Origin: Kingdonia uniflora
Lineage: Eukaryota > Streptophyta > Magnoliopsida > Ranunculales > Circaeasteraceae
NCBI GenBank assembly: GCA_014058105.1
Contig: JACGCM010002890.1
Location: 1,798,001-1,862,000 of the forward strand
Reading direction: 5' to 3'
Length of the DNA stretch: 64,000 nt
In this document: one piece after another, positions 1-10,799 of the stretch
Position numbering within the stretch: the stretch's first letter is position 1
How the letters are laid out: the number at the start of each line of letters is the position of its first letter
The notes under the pieces: model-generated
Databases searched by the model: none
What the model saw: the letters and a program-made list of their open reading frames with translations, nothing else
Told to the model about the DNA's origin: nothing
Position numbers and translations under genes: made by a program

Positions 1-900
1 GCCTGATGATATTGTCCAAGATTCACGATTAATCGATATCTTATTTTGTCGATCACATTCATATTACATGATAACTAGAACTTATTTTCTTCGTCTGTCA
101 TTTCGTGATCTCGTACCAGGTAATAATACTCAGTAGGGATAATGGCCTTAGCCCCATAGGCTAATAAAAATGGTGTACACCATGTAGACAATCGCAACGT
201 TGTTCGGTACGCTCAAAGTACGTGTGGCAATTCTTGAACCCAATTTTTTTTTCTTTTTTGCTAAACGCTTCTTGATACTATCAATTATTCTTTTGTAGGT
301 GATTTATGTCTAACCGTTACCTTGTGGGTAATACGGGTTTGAATATGAATGGATAATGTTATGTCTATTAAGGAATTCAACCACATATTCTCCAGCAAAC
401 TGTGGTCCATTATCGATCTGGATGAGGTGTGGACAGCAAAATCGGGTGATAATATTCACCTATATGAATTTGATGACTTCATCTTCCCGAGTTCAACATA
501 ATAGGGCCACTTCAACCTACATTGTAAATTAGTTAGTTACCACCAGCAAATGCCTTCTCTTTCCTGGAGTGTTTGGTAATTCTCCCACTAGGTCGAAGGC
601 CCATTGTTTAAATGGCCAATATACTTTGCTCGTATGCAGGTCTAAAGCCAGAGCTCGAATCTTCTATCCAAGTCATTGGCAGGCATCACATTTCTTTGTG
701 TATTCAACAATCTATATTCTTAATTTAGGCTAAAAAACTCCTTGAGTGATTGCCTGATTTGCCAAAGATTGTCCTGCAATGTGTGATCTGCATGTTCCTT
801 CATACAATTCCCTCAATATGTCATTGGCTTTATTTTCAGATAGACACTTCCGATAAGGACCTGTCACTGATCTTTTGTAGAGCTTCATTTTTTATAATGA
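1..900 (-). pseudogene. Gypsy (E1) integrase, broken
   Basis: The minus strand encodes a Ty3/gypsy integrase that would insert the cDNA copy into the genome. Reading from about 880 down, I see the end of an HHCC zinc finger (CDAC), the first catalytic block (FDLVG near 610), the second block (DNGPQF near 410) and a YPQGNG block. Several in-frame stops and frameshifts interrupt it, so no protein can be made. The part left of position 1 is outside the window. It is the 3' end of the pol gene of the E1 element, whose other domains follow to the right in the order expected for gypsy (integrase after RNase H). Confidence 0.8.
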
Positions 901-990
901 TGTAGTACTTTGTGCTGTCCATTACACCCTGCCTTTTGTTGATGTCTTATGGTAATTTTCCTTTGAAATCGCTTTTAGGACCAATATATT

Positions 991-1392
991 TTATAAAAGG
1001 CAATCTCCAATCCCCTTCATCGAGTTTGTCGCCCCAAGTGTTAATTTCATTTGGGCTGAGAATATTAATATTGGGTGTGGATATGACCTCAATTTGTAGT
1101 AATCAAGCTTTGTCCCAAGGAATCCTGCCAAATAAGCCAGGGAGTCAGCATGCCAGTTCACTCCTCGCGGTAAGTACTCCAACGTGGCCTTTTGAAATTT
1201 GCTCATTCTTTCGGCTACTAAAGCAGGATAGTTGACCATCTCTCTATTTTTCTGGAAGTGATCTAGTAATGTCTTACAATTAACATTAAATAACCATCCA
1301 CATTGATATGATGATTTTAAAATAAATCCATTGATGGCCACTATCTTATTGGCCAACTTCTGCACGTCTATCTTGGTTTTTGGAGATGGCAT
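991..1392 (-). pseudogene. Gypsy (E1) RT tail fused to second RNase H tail
   Basis: A 133-codon open frame starts with the block that normally joins RT to RNase H (MPSPKTKIDVQKLANKI, then GWLF). It continues directly into the C-terminal end of the second, archaeal-type RNase H (LEYLPRGVNWHADSLAYLAG). In the related elements E2, A and B these two blocks lie roughly 1 kb apart, with the whole first RNase H and most of the second between them. I infer an internal deletion. The frame stayed open across the junction, but the catalytic acidic residues of both RNase H domains are gone. Confidence 0.7.
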
Positions 1393-1399
1393 TGATAAA

Positions 1400-2110
1400 A
1401 GAGCCCAAATCTAATCAAGGTATGCCTCGATACTCTTTTTATTAATCAAGTATCCCAAGAATTTCCCTGATTAGACTACGAATTGACATTTGTCTGGATT
1501 AAGTTTTATTTTGTAAGATCAATTGATTTTAAAAATTGTATGAAAATCTGTAAGATGGCTTCCCTTCTTGAGGATTGTACATAGCATGTCGTCGATATAC
1601 ACCTCCACCATTTTTTCCAGGTGGTCTTGAACATTTGAGTCATTAATATTTTATAAGTGGCTCCCGCGTTCTTCAATCTGAATGGCATGACCTTAAAGTA
1701 ATATAGTCCCTATTATGTGATGAATAATGTTTTTTCCTGATCCTTTAGTAGGAGAGGTATCTGATTATAACCTGATGCCACATCCATCATGTATAAAAGT
1801 TCATGCCCAGCAGTAGAATCCTTCAAGTGGATGATCATTGGGAGGGATAAACTATCTTTTAGAGTGTGTTTATTCAGGTCAGTGAAGTCCACGCAAACCC
1901 TAATTTTTTTGTTTTTCTTCTGGACTGTAACGATGTTTAAAATCCAGTCGGGATAACCTACCTTCTTAATAAATCTACTTTCGATAAGTTTACCGATCTC
2001 CTTATCACATCATCTCAAAGTCTTGGTTTTAATGTCCTCTGCATTTTCTTAACTATTACATCCTTATCTTTTAGGCACAACATATGATAGGCAAAAGCGG
2101 TATCTACCAT
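1400..2110 (-). pseudogene. Gypsy (E1) reverse transcriptase, broken
   Basis: Minus-strand remains of a gypsy reverse transcriptase. In order from 2100 down are the block with VDFTDLNKH (near 1880), the ASGYNQ block (near 1770), MPFRLKNAGATY (1688 down) and an intact YIDDMLC active site in another frame (near 1585-1602). Frameshifts separate these blocks, so the enzyme is dead. It lies between the protease remains (2.3-2.6 kb) and the RT/RNase H fusion, the normal order for a gypsy pol. Confidence 0.75.
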
Positions 2111-2270
2111 TTCAAAAAATGTTCAAGCGAATACATCTATATTTTTTTTTGGAGGAATTCGATTAGAGCCTCGTGATCATCCAAACCTAAACGAGTTCAT
2201 CAATCTCGATGTATTATGGAATATTGGCGGTTAAAGGCTGGACCTCCGCAAGCCTAGGTTTTAGTTATTG

Positions 2271-2609
2271 CTATGTTTTGAACTCCTCCGAAGTATCTGT
2301 AATACTAGTCATTATATTTTCACAAGTACAAGCTAGCTTCTGGCTGCCCTTCACCTCACAGATTCCTCTGTTCCAATCAAAATACAATGGGAGATGATAA
2401 TCGGAGGGAATGGCTTTAATATTATGCTGCCAACAACATCCCGTGATCCCCAAACATCTTGATTTTGTTTTGATAACATAGAAGGTTACGTCGATTATAG
2501 CCGATCCTATAATGATAGGAAGAATGATTTTACATACTTGTTCTTCTTTACATCCATTGAAACCACTGATATCCATGTCCGTGATTATTAACTGGTCCAT
2601 TAATCCCAT
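2271..2609 (-). pseudogene. Gypsy (E1) aspartic protease, C-terminal part
   Basis: A 112-codon open frame resembles the second half of a Tat-type gypsy protease. It has a GFNG motif, then the block LGITGCCWQHNIKAIPSDYH (counterpart of the usual GRPWLHAMKA.PS.YH block), then a short stretch ending in VKGSQKLA. The catalytic DTG triplet is not in this frame. It lies between gag and RT, as expected. The assignment rests on the characteristic block after the active site and not on the active site itself. Confidence 0.6.
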
Positions 2610-2999
2610 TTATTTGATAATATTCTGGAAAAGCACTTAGATGATGCTTATAGTATTAACCATCATTGTGTGCATTACAATTTTTTTTATTTTTAACATG
2701 GCAACTAAGGCATCACGATGAGGGAATTTGCAGAGCGTAGTACCATTCTGTATCGTGATGTTTCACTTTGTGATGTTTGCAGTAGGACTTTCTTTCGATT
2801 GGCTCAAGGGGTTGTACATTTTTTAAGAACTTATCCTTCTGAAGTGCGAAGTAGATATCAGCAAGTTTAGCTGTTAACTTTGGCTGAACCTATTTTGGTA
2901 GATTGATCCCATTATGAGGCTGATCTCCTCCAAATATAGCATGTTTTCTATCCCCTCCAGTATCTGTAATTCACTTAATTTCTTGTACCGTGTTTTGTT

Positions 3000-3980
3000 C
3001 TTTGGTCGCAAGAATTGATTTAGTAGGCTTCGACCTTTCGAACATCATTATTTTCAGATTAATGTAATTGTTTACCTTCTCGACCATTTCCTCTAGAGTT
3101 CCTGGTTGATTCAAGATGAGATGCTCCTTTACTCTACTCTATATGAGTAGAGCATTAGTAAAGGCAGATACTATATATTTTTGGTCAAGATTGTTCACCC
3201 TACTGGTCAGATCTAGGAACTTTTTAGCAAGGACTTCAAGCTTTACCCCTCGTATTTGTTTGAGACTTATTTAGGTGTAAGGTTTTCGTCTTTATCAAAA
3301 TTGTGCGAGTAGTTCTTGATAAAGAGTTCTTGTAACTGATCAAAGGAGTGAGCTGATCCTTTTTCAGGAGAATAAAACCAATACAGAGGTTCTCCCAGGA
3401 GACTAGTTGGGAATAACCTGTAGAAAATGTGATTCAATGTTGAATCAAGCGCCAAAGAATCTTAAAATTCTTGTAGGTACTCGATAGGATCTGTCACTTT
3501 GTATTTTCAAATTTTTGGAGTGCAAAAGCTAGGTGGCACATTACTATCGAGGAACTCTTGCACAATCGGGCTCTTCGCTAATCTGCTGATGTAATTTTTA
3601 TTACCGCGTGTTTGGGTTACTAAGAATTCTTTAATGTGCCTATCCATATGCTTCTGGGTAACGATTTTCCAAGTTGTGATTGTTTGAACCTAAAGGCGTT
3701 TCTCCCTGGGGTTGTGATTTCCACTTCCCTCGTTCTGCCTTTCCTGTACGGGAGCACATAATCTTATCACCAGGGCACCATCTTCCCGTATATGATTAGG
3801 TGGATCTTTGTCAACCTCCTGTTGATCAGAAAATTTCGAGTTGATGAGGATCTCGAATCCCCGTGACTGTTGGATTTCAGCTCCTTGGCTGACCCCTATG
3901 CAAGGTCCTAACATATCACAAGCTGAAATTCTTAATATTACTCGTAAAACTTCTTTGCTTCATTGGACTGGAATATCTTG
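3000..3980 (-). pseudogene. Gypsy (E1) gag, broken
   Basis: Minus-strand gag of E1. The clearest part is the open frame 3267-3455, whose residues (FYRLFPTSLLGEPLYWFYS, then a run ending SFDQLQELFIKNY) match the retrotransposon Gag core: a substrate-like sum of aromatic residues followed by F..L...F...F. Stops and frameshifts occur on both sides. The N-terminal region is to the right, toward the PBS-like site at 4220-4229. Confidence 0.65.
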
Positions 3981-4217
3981 GCCCTATAAAACTACCCTTA
4001 GAACATTTTGGACCTCAACTAACTATTATTTTGGGGTTGTCCTTTCTTCGGTTTCAAAGTTAAGCGTGGCCCGAAACTCTTCTAGTTAATCTACTCCCGT
4101 GCCTGTACCTTCCGTCTATAAAAATGGTTGCGTTTGACTGGGATTCGGCATACTTTTTTGAACTTGATCAGTACCTATTGGATTTGAGAATTATGGCTAA
4201 ATCTGTTGATTCCCATA

Positions 4218-4229
4218 GTCGACACCAAA
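4218..4229 (-). promoter_or_regulatory. PBS-like boundary of gypsy E1
   Basis: On the minus strand the text ACATTTGGTGTCGACTATGG marks the end of an LTR followed by a primer-binding site. The same arrangement (ACA, then TTTGG.., then CTATG or CTGTG) is found downstream of the LTRs of elements A (49806) and B (55274). The tRNA primer is not certain from sequence alone. Confidence 0.5.
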
Positions 4230-4847
4230 TGTAGGAGCCTAAATTCAGGATTTGAACTTAGTTCTCGTACCAAAGATGATTAGGATACTAAACAATAACT
4301 AACAATGCAAGATCTAGCGTGGAAACCTTTGAATAGATAAAAACCATGACCTCTAGGGAGGATTCGAATGGAATGGTGTTATTTATCTCCTTATTTCAAA
4401 TTATACTCTGTATTCTTAATAGTAGTGCTTAAACTTTCTTGATGAAAAAATCTCTCTCTAATATGTTCTTCTTTGTCTCTAATTTTAGGTCTCATATCAT
4501 GGTCGTTCTTAATGAGCACTATCTCCTCTTAATAGCGTACGTTATAAAATAGTCGTAAGGAGTCTTCGTAGCGGCTATATAACGGCATGTACATTCCTTC
4601 TCCCTTGTAACTACTTCCATAATATGCCCTAAATGTACCACGTTGTCTTGCGCTAATGAGGACGAGTAAGCGTCTATTGGTCGATGTTACAGCTCGAGTT
4701 TGAACTCTGGAATAGGCCTTTACATGTGGGATAAGGATAACAAAATAAGGAAATAGATAAATAGGTTAAGGGCTTTTGTGTAGGTGATGGTGGGTGGCAA
4801 CCGGTTTGTTCGGTGATGAGTAATTAAAGGAGGATGGAGAGTATAAG
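4230..4847 (-). repeat. Probable 5' LTR of gypsy E1 (edge uncertain)
   Basis: The sequence just upstream (minus sense) of the E1 PBS should be its 5' LTR. The piece runs to the copia target site at 4848. It shares the short block CTCTAGGGAGGATTCGA with LTRs of the other gypsy elements (compare 15334 and 49635). The outer LTR edge is not identified; it may lie beyond the copia insertion, in 10070-10440. No gene is seen in this stretch. Confidence 0.4.
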
Positions 4848-4852
4848 AAGTT
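4848..4852. repeat. Copia target-site duplication, left
   Basis: AAGTT, identical to 10065-10069 on the other side of the element. Confidence 0.9.
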
Positions 4853-5206
4853 TGAAAAGAAAAACTAGAGAACAAGAAGAACTTTAAAAATCTCTAAGGG
4901 ATTCTGAAACATGAAAAACCTCATAGACTAGTTTCACTTTATATAGATTTTGAAATACATTCATGAGTTTTCTATTTACATAAAAGTTTAGAAGACTTTC
5001 CAAATACACAAAATTATATATGCTTGATTGAAGAAAATCTTATAATAATGGAATGTCTTGGAGAGGAATTAATCTCTATTTTGGCAGCTTTATGTATTGT
5101 ATGATTTGTTGAATCTTGAGGATCTTTTAGAATTCTAGAACTTTCTTGTTGTTGAAAATTTTTAGGATCTCCATCAAGATCTCTAGGATAATTACTATCT
5201 TTATCA
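4853..5206 (-). repeat. Copia 3' LTR
   Basis: 354 bp, TG...CA on the plus strand, aligned end to end with 9710-10064. Scattered substitutions separate the two copies. The minus-strand sequence just before it (5207-5222) is the purine tract GAAGGGGGT that primes plus-strand synthesis in this class. Confidence 0.9.
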
Positions 5207-5214
5207 ACCCCCTT

Positions 5215-5960
5215 CAAGATGAGTAAGGGTAAGCACACACGAAGCATGCCTCGAAGAAATGGGAATTTCTCTTGAGAAACAGGGTTTAGTCAAAATGTTG
5301 GCTATTTGATCACTACTTGGAATATACCTCATAAATATATGTCCAACTGTAAATTTCTCACGAATGAAGTGATAGTCGATCTCTATGTGCTTGGCATGAG
5401 CATGAAATACAGGATTAGCCGTCATGTAGATGACACTCTGATTGTCATAAAATAAATTAACTGGATGAAAGAGAGATATACACAAATCCCTAAATAAAAA
5501 TAAAATCCATGTCAATTCAGCAGCGGTGGAAGAAAGTACCCGATATTTTGCTTTTAAAATAGAGTGAGACACTGTTAATTATTTCTTGACCGACCAAAAG
5601 ATTTGATTGTCACCAAGAAAGATCATGTCCCAATATTCTACATCTGAACTAGAGCAAGAAATTGTTAGTTATTTCTTGGCCAACCAAGAGATTGGATTGT
5701 CACCAAGAAAGACCATGTAACCAGTGGTAGAACGCCTTGTTGATGAGCAACCACCCCAATCAGCATTGGAGTAGGCAAAGATTTGTAGTGGGAAGCAATT
5801 AGAGAGAAATATCCCCAACAAAAGAATATCTTTGACATATCGAACAATAAGATTTACAAGACGAAAGGGCTCAATAGTAGAATTATGCATATATTGACAC
5901 ATAGAGTTAACAACAAATTCCAAATAGGTTCTAGTCAGAGTTAAGTATTGTAGCGCACCA
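5215..5960 (-). pseudogene. Copia RNase H, with internal 90-bp duplication
   Basis: C-terminal part of the copia polyprotein. Reading down from 5960: YADW-like block (YSNADWGGC), STTGYMVFLGDNPISW, then AKYRVLSSTAAELTWI (5204-5572) and the tail with HIEIDYHFIREK. RNase H removes RNA from the RNA:DNA hybrid. Between the two halves, about 90 bp are tandemly duplicated (copies starting near 5581 and 5671), repeating the ISW/HDL segment and breaking the frame. The D and E positions of the active site (ADW, AAE) are still visible. Confidence 0.8.
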
Positions 5961-7165
5961 ACAGTGCTTCGATACAAGGAAGGATCTTCAAAGGAGGTAC
6001 CATCTGGGGATAACTTTGAAGTCGAAGGGAGTGACGTCAAAATTGGTTTGCAATCAATCATGTTACAACGCTTCAATAAATCCTTGGCATATTTAGTTTG
6101 TCATAGGAACATACCTTTAGATGAATGCACAACTTCGATACCCAAAAAGTAATGAAGATCTCCCAAATCCTTTACAGAAAATTCTGATGAAAGTGTAGCA
6201 ATAAGCTTAAATAATAATGAGGAGGATGAACCGGTAAGAATGATATCATTGACATAGGCAAGAAAGAAAATGATACCTTCATGAGAATGTTTTGTGAATA
6301 TAGAAGAGTCTACCCTACTATGTGGAAAACCAAGATGCAGAAGAAATTGGCTAAGTCTATCCAACCATGCACGTGGTACTTGCTTTAACCCATAGATAGC
6401 CTTGTCAAGTTTATATACATAATGATGCATTGCTGAATCGACATGCCCTAGGGGCTGCTCCATGAATATTTCCTCGTGAAGGACAACATGTAAAAAAGTG
6501 TTCTTGACATCAAGTTGTCGAATTTTCTAATCAAAATGTAGCACAATACTTAAAACAAACCGAATAGTGGTAGATTTATTTACAGGGTTGAATGTTTCTC
6601 GAAAATCAATACCTTAAACTTGATTGAACCCTTTTACTACAAGACGTGCTTTGTAGCGATCAATAGATCCATCTGGCATAATTTCAGTCTTATAAACCCA
6701 CTTACACCCCACAACATTCATAGATCGAGTGCGAGGAACAAGTGGTCATGCCCGATTGTGGTAAAGATCATTCATTTCTTCATTCATTGTATTACGCCAA
6801 TGAGGATGTTGGGATGCTTTTTTGTAGGTGGATGGCTCTCTAATTTGATCTAAAGAAGCTACAAATGTAGCATGCCAAGATGATATAATGTCTTAAGAGT
6901 GAGGATATCATTGTATAATGTGAGGTTTGATTAAAGTTGATGGAATGGGATAAAGTGTATTTGATAGGTTAGCATACTTCAAATTGGGTTTAGTTATTCC
7001 AAGCTTCCCTCTTGTGGTCATACCATGTTGGTTGTCATTAACTGGAGGTGGAGGTGGAGGTGAAGGTGGAGATGATAAAGGTGTTATAGAAGCACATGGT
7101 TTATGAACTAGAGGTACATTAGGACTTAGGTTGAAAGATTGGGTAGAGCTTGAGTGTGGCATCCC
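5960..7165 (-). pseudogene. Copia reverse transcriptase, broken
   Basis: Copia RT on the minus strand. The N-terminal linker with a proline run and HGMTTRGKLGI lies at 6908-7162. The palm with YVYKLDKAIYGLKQVPRAWL and the active-site region FLAYVNDIILTG is at 6101-6463. The second aspartate pair of the copia YVDD box reads YVND, so a catalytic residue is replaced. The segment between 6463 and 6908 holds further RT in other frames (MDV.TAF region), broken by stops. It joins the RNase H downstream. Confidence 0.8.
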
Positions 7166-8400
7166 CCCTTGAATTTCATCACTTGGGTGATCTGGATCGC
7201 TTGAAGCATCTGTACTTTTACTTTATTCGTCACCAAATTTGCTAGAGAACTCAGAGACAGAATTGACAAGGCAAGTGGATTGAAGTCCTGTAGTCGGCCA
7301 TTATCATCATACGCTATCTCATTCAATGATGACCCAGAAGGTGGTGATATACAATCTACAACACAAGAATTAGTAACTTCAAATACATCTCTAAAACTAA
7401 CAAGGTCAATACCAGAGGACTCCAAAGAATGGCTTGTAAAAGGATAAACATTTTCATCAAATACGACATGTCGAGAAATGTAAATTCGACTGGTTGGAAT
7501 ATATAAACATTGAAAGCCCTTATGTTGATTACTATAGCCAAGGAAAACACATGGAAAACTTTTTGCATCAAGTTCATTTGTAGAATATGGACATAAATAC
7601 ATAAAACATAGGCAACCGAATGTTCTAAAATAAGTGAAGTCTGGTTCCTTACCAAATAAGAGAAAATATGGTGAAGTAAGCTATAAAACGGGCGTTGGTA
7701 GGCGATTTATATTGTAAATAGCAACAGCAAAAGCTTTATACCAATATTTAGAAGGTACATGAGCATGGAAAATCATAGTGAGATCACTTTTGGTAATGTG
7801 TCGATGCTTTCTTTCTGCTCTTCCATTTTGTTCTTGAATGTGAGGACATGATACATGCTTTAAAATACCACATTCATTAAGATAGTTATTGAACTTGTGA
7901 CTGTTAAACTGCAAAGCTCTATCGCATTGATTTTTTTTTTCTTCTGGCTCAAAAGATTTTCAACAAGTTTTTGGAATTTAATAAAAGTTTCATAAAATTC
8001 ATATCTTTCTTTAAGAGGGTAGATCCAAGAGAAACGAATAAAATCATCCAAAAACAAGGGGTAATAACGATAACCACAAATAGAAGGAATAGGCGATGAC
8101 CCCCATATATCGTAATGTATATTATTGAGTGGCCCGTTATAACGAGAATCATTTAAAGAAAAAGGCAACCGCCTACTTTTACCTAACTAGCAACTTGAGC
8201 AAACCAAACTGTTGTTATCTTTATTGGACTCGAGAATATCTAATTTACCACTTCTTTGTAATTTGACCAAGTCTCTAGAAGACGGATGAGATAAACGCTG
8301 ATGCCGTCGATCAAAACTTGCTTTCTTATGCGACGAGCTAACAAAAGATAGAAGCGCTTTCTTATTGGTGTATAACATGTATAAGTTTGATCGCTATTGT
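7126..8400 (-). pseudogene. Copia integrase, frameshifted
   Basis: Contains the pre-integrase zinc finger (RHQRLSHPSSRDL at about 8310, with CSSC near 8190), the catalytic core (HYDIWG near 8130, then HIQEQNGRAERKHR near 7830, carrying the catalytic Glu) and the C-terminal block SFPCVFLGYSNQHKGFQCL (near 7550). A frameshift near 7900-7920, at a poly-lysine/poly-A tract, separates the two halves of the core. Confidence 0.85.
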
Positions 8401-8432
8401 CCGTTCTCAGTATCTTTCCTATTTTCCGCTCC

Positions 8433-9633
8433 TTAATAAAAAAAACCAGAAGATGTAAATTCAAAAGAACATTCAAAATCATCAGTAAGTTGACTTACTG
8501 ACAATAAATTTTTGGTAAGTTTAGGAACATGTAGAACATTATTGAGAGTAAAGGAGGAGTCTATATGTAATGGGACAGAGCCAATATGATATATAGAGAT
8601 AGAGTTCCCATTACCTATAATGACCTTGTCAGTACAATAATAAGATTGGAGTTTAGAGAAGTTATCTTCATTATTTTTCATATATGACGTTACCCCACTA
8701 TCCGGTTGCCAAGCTGGTTTGTGTGGATCACCAATAGTCAAGCTAGCCAATGCTTCAGGTATCTCATCAGATTGGGAAGCATGATCAAATCTTTTATAAC
8801 ATTGAACCGCCGCATGATTGGTTCTCCCACATATTTGATGATGCTTGAGAAGATCGTATCACCTTATTAGCATTACTTTGGGGCTGATGTGTATGGGGAG
8901 TCGAGGAATGATAAGAACTTGAAAAGCTTTCTTGACCTCGGCCTCGAAAGGATCTCCCACGACCTCGCAAATTATATCCACCTCCACTTTGAGTAACATA
9001 TGCAGATTCCATAGGGGATTTGTGCAACGAACTTGTTCGCAAGTCATAGATTTTAAGGCTAGCCACGGCTTCTTGATAAGAAGGAATCAGAGGTTTTACT
9101 AGCATTATTGTAGTGAAGGACTCATAGTTAGGACCTAGTCCTTGAAGAAGCCAATAAGACTTGTCTTCATCAGGGACTGAACAACCAATAGCTCTATGCG
9201 AATCGCAAATATTTTTGAATGTTCAAAGATACTCATCAATCGTAAAGTTCCCATTCGTGAACTATTAAAGAACATATTTAAGTTTCAACTCATGAGTCTT
9301 TGAATGTTGGGCAAGTGTCGATCCGAGAGCTTTCCATACCTCACGAGAGGTTTCAAGCCCAACAACATGACTTAAGATTTCTTTGGAGAGAGTAGAATTA
9401 ATCATGCATAACGCGAGCTGATCATAATACTCCCATGTCAGGTACTCTGGATTATGTTGCTCCTTTTCGTCCAAAACAACCATTTTCGGTGGTTGTGGAC
9501 GGCCGCCATTAACAAAGTCGATTAATTTTTGACTGCGTAACATGAGCAGAAATTGACTCTTCCATAACAAGTAATTAGTGGAAGTAAGCTTCACCGAGAC
9601 CATTTGATTGAAGGAAAGAGAAGGGGTATTCAT
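8433..9633 (-). pseudogene. Copia gag and protease
   Basis: Gag most likely starts at the ATG at 9633 (MNTPSLSFNQM), shortly after the PBS; the longer open frame upstream runs into the LTR. The UBN2-type gag core (LTSTNYLLWKSQFL) is clear. An arginine/glycine-rich stretch (GRGRSFRGRGQ near 8950) precedes a defective zinc knuckle (ICGRTNHAAVQC), and the protease follows with WQPDSGVTSYM at about 8710, where DSG is the catalytic triplet. Gag shells the RNA and the protease cuts the polyprotein. Frameshifts near 9110 and 8790 break the reading frame. Confidence 0.85.
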
Positions 9634-9697
9634 TGCTAGATTCGTAAGTAGGTTGTTGTTTGCCAAGGATAAGGATCGAAGACTCAATTGAGCAAGG

Positions 9698-9709
9698 GCT
9701 CTGGTACCA
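9698..9709 (-). promoter_or_regulatory. Copia PBS (initiator tRNA-Met)
   Basis: Minus-strand TGGTACCAGAGC directly abuts the 5' LTR. It differs at one base from TGGTATCAGAGC, the usual plant primer-binding site complementary to initiator tRNA-Met. Confidence 0.9.
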
Positions 9710-10064
9710 TGAAAATAAAAGCTAGAAAACAAGAAGAACTAGAGAAAACTCTTAAGGGTTTCAAAAACATGAAAACCCCCATAGACTAGTTTCACTTTAT
9801 ATAGATTTTGTAATACATTCTAAAGTTTTAGATTTACATAAGAGTTGAGAAGATTTTCTAAATATACAAATTTATATATGCTTAATTGAAGAAAATCTTA
9901 TAATATTGGAATGCCTTAGAGAGGAATTAATCTCTATTTTTGCAGCTTTATATATTGTATGATTTGATGAATCTTGAGGATCTTTGAGACTTCTAGAACC
10001 TTCTTATTGTTGAGAATCTTTAGGATCTCCATCAAGATCTCTAGGATATATACTATCTTTATCA
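9710..10064 (-). repeat. Copia 5' LTR
   Basis: 355 bp, TG...CA, paired with the 3' LTR at 4853-5206. As the 5' LTR it would hold the promoter of the element. Confidence 0.9.
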
Positions 10065-10069
10065 AAGTT
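10065..10069. repeat. Copia target-site duplication, right
   Basis: AAGTT, identical to 4848-4852. Confidence 0.9.
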
Positions 10070-10440
10070 AAAACTAGGAAGTCCAATTTCATAACCCCGG
10101 GATATGAAGATTTAGGTTTGGAATTTGGCCCAAAACTTTTAACCAAACATACCAAGAGGTTAATTTCTCACATTTTCTAGAGAAGTTTCCAAAAATAATC
10201 ACTGTATTGGCTTTGGTTGTGTACTTCTGTTCATTTTGTTTTAGCTTGGGAACCTTTTACATGGAAAGAGTTCTTTAGAGTATGATAACAGGGTCATTGT
10301 AATTAATTTGATGAATTGATACTTGCCAACTAGTGTTATAAGAGAATCTATTTTGGACTTTGCCTAACCTCGAAACAACTTAATCAAAATTTAGAAGGCT
10401 TAATGTTTCTCATGCCTCATAATAGTGTATATAGGAATAA
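10070..10440. other. Unassigned flank right of copia
   Basis: No gene is visible. This is the continuation of the DNA that copia inserted into, so it belongs with 4230-4847. It may be the outer part of the E1 LTR or the lost 3' end of E2/E3. Confidence 0.4.
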
Positions 10441-10735
10441 TTTTCTTAAAACTCACTATCAGTCGGGTCAAAGGGTTGACATGATACTTAGGTTTGACCA
10501 ACTCAAGAAGTTCATAGGACTTTAAAGGTCTCCCCCGAGTATTTCTATCCGCGGGTTTGATCTTAAACGAAGCATAATGTGGTCAGCCCCAATGCATCCC
10601 TGAGTATCTGGCCTGTTGACCATTCATGCCACTTGGGAGTGTTCAAATTGGAACCTTGAAAAACTTTGAGATCGCCTCAAAGTATCAGTCGGATCGAAGG
10701 GTTGACATGATACTTAGGTTTTGACCAACTCAAAA
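10441..10735 (-). repeat. E2 post-pol tandem repeat, two copies
   Basis: The block carrying GTCGGGTCAAAGGGTTGAC.TGATACTTAGG occurs at about 10461 and 10687, a spacing of 226 bp. In reverse complement it matches the 193-bp units behind pol in element B (60.96-61.73 kb). Confidence 0.75.
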
Positions 10736-10799
10736 AGTTCAGTGGAGATATGAGATGAAGCTCAGAGGAAAAAATAATGTTTATTGATTATAATATGGT

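Larger units (their letters stand above)
4853..10064 (-). mobile_element. Complete Ty1/copia retrotransposon
   Basis: A 5.2-kb minus-strand copia element with all structural parts: LTRs at 4853-5206 and 9710-10064 with TG...CA ends, a PBS at 9698-9709, a purine-rich tract next to the 3' LTR, and identical 5-bp flanks AAGTT at 4848-4852 and 10065-10069. Coding order on the minus strand is gag, protease, integrase, RT, RNase H, which defines copia. Several frameshifts and stops show the copy is dead. The LTRs have clearly diverged from each other, so the insertion is not recent. Confidence 0.95.
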
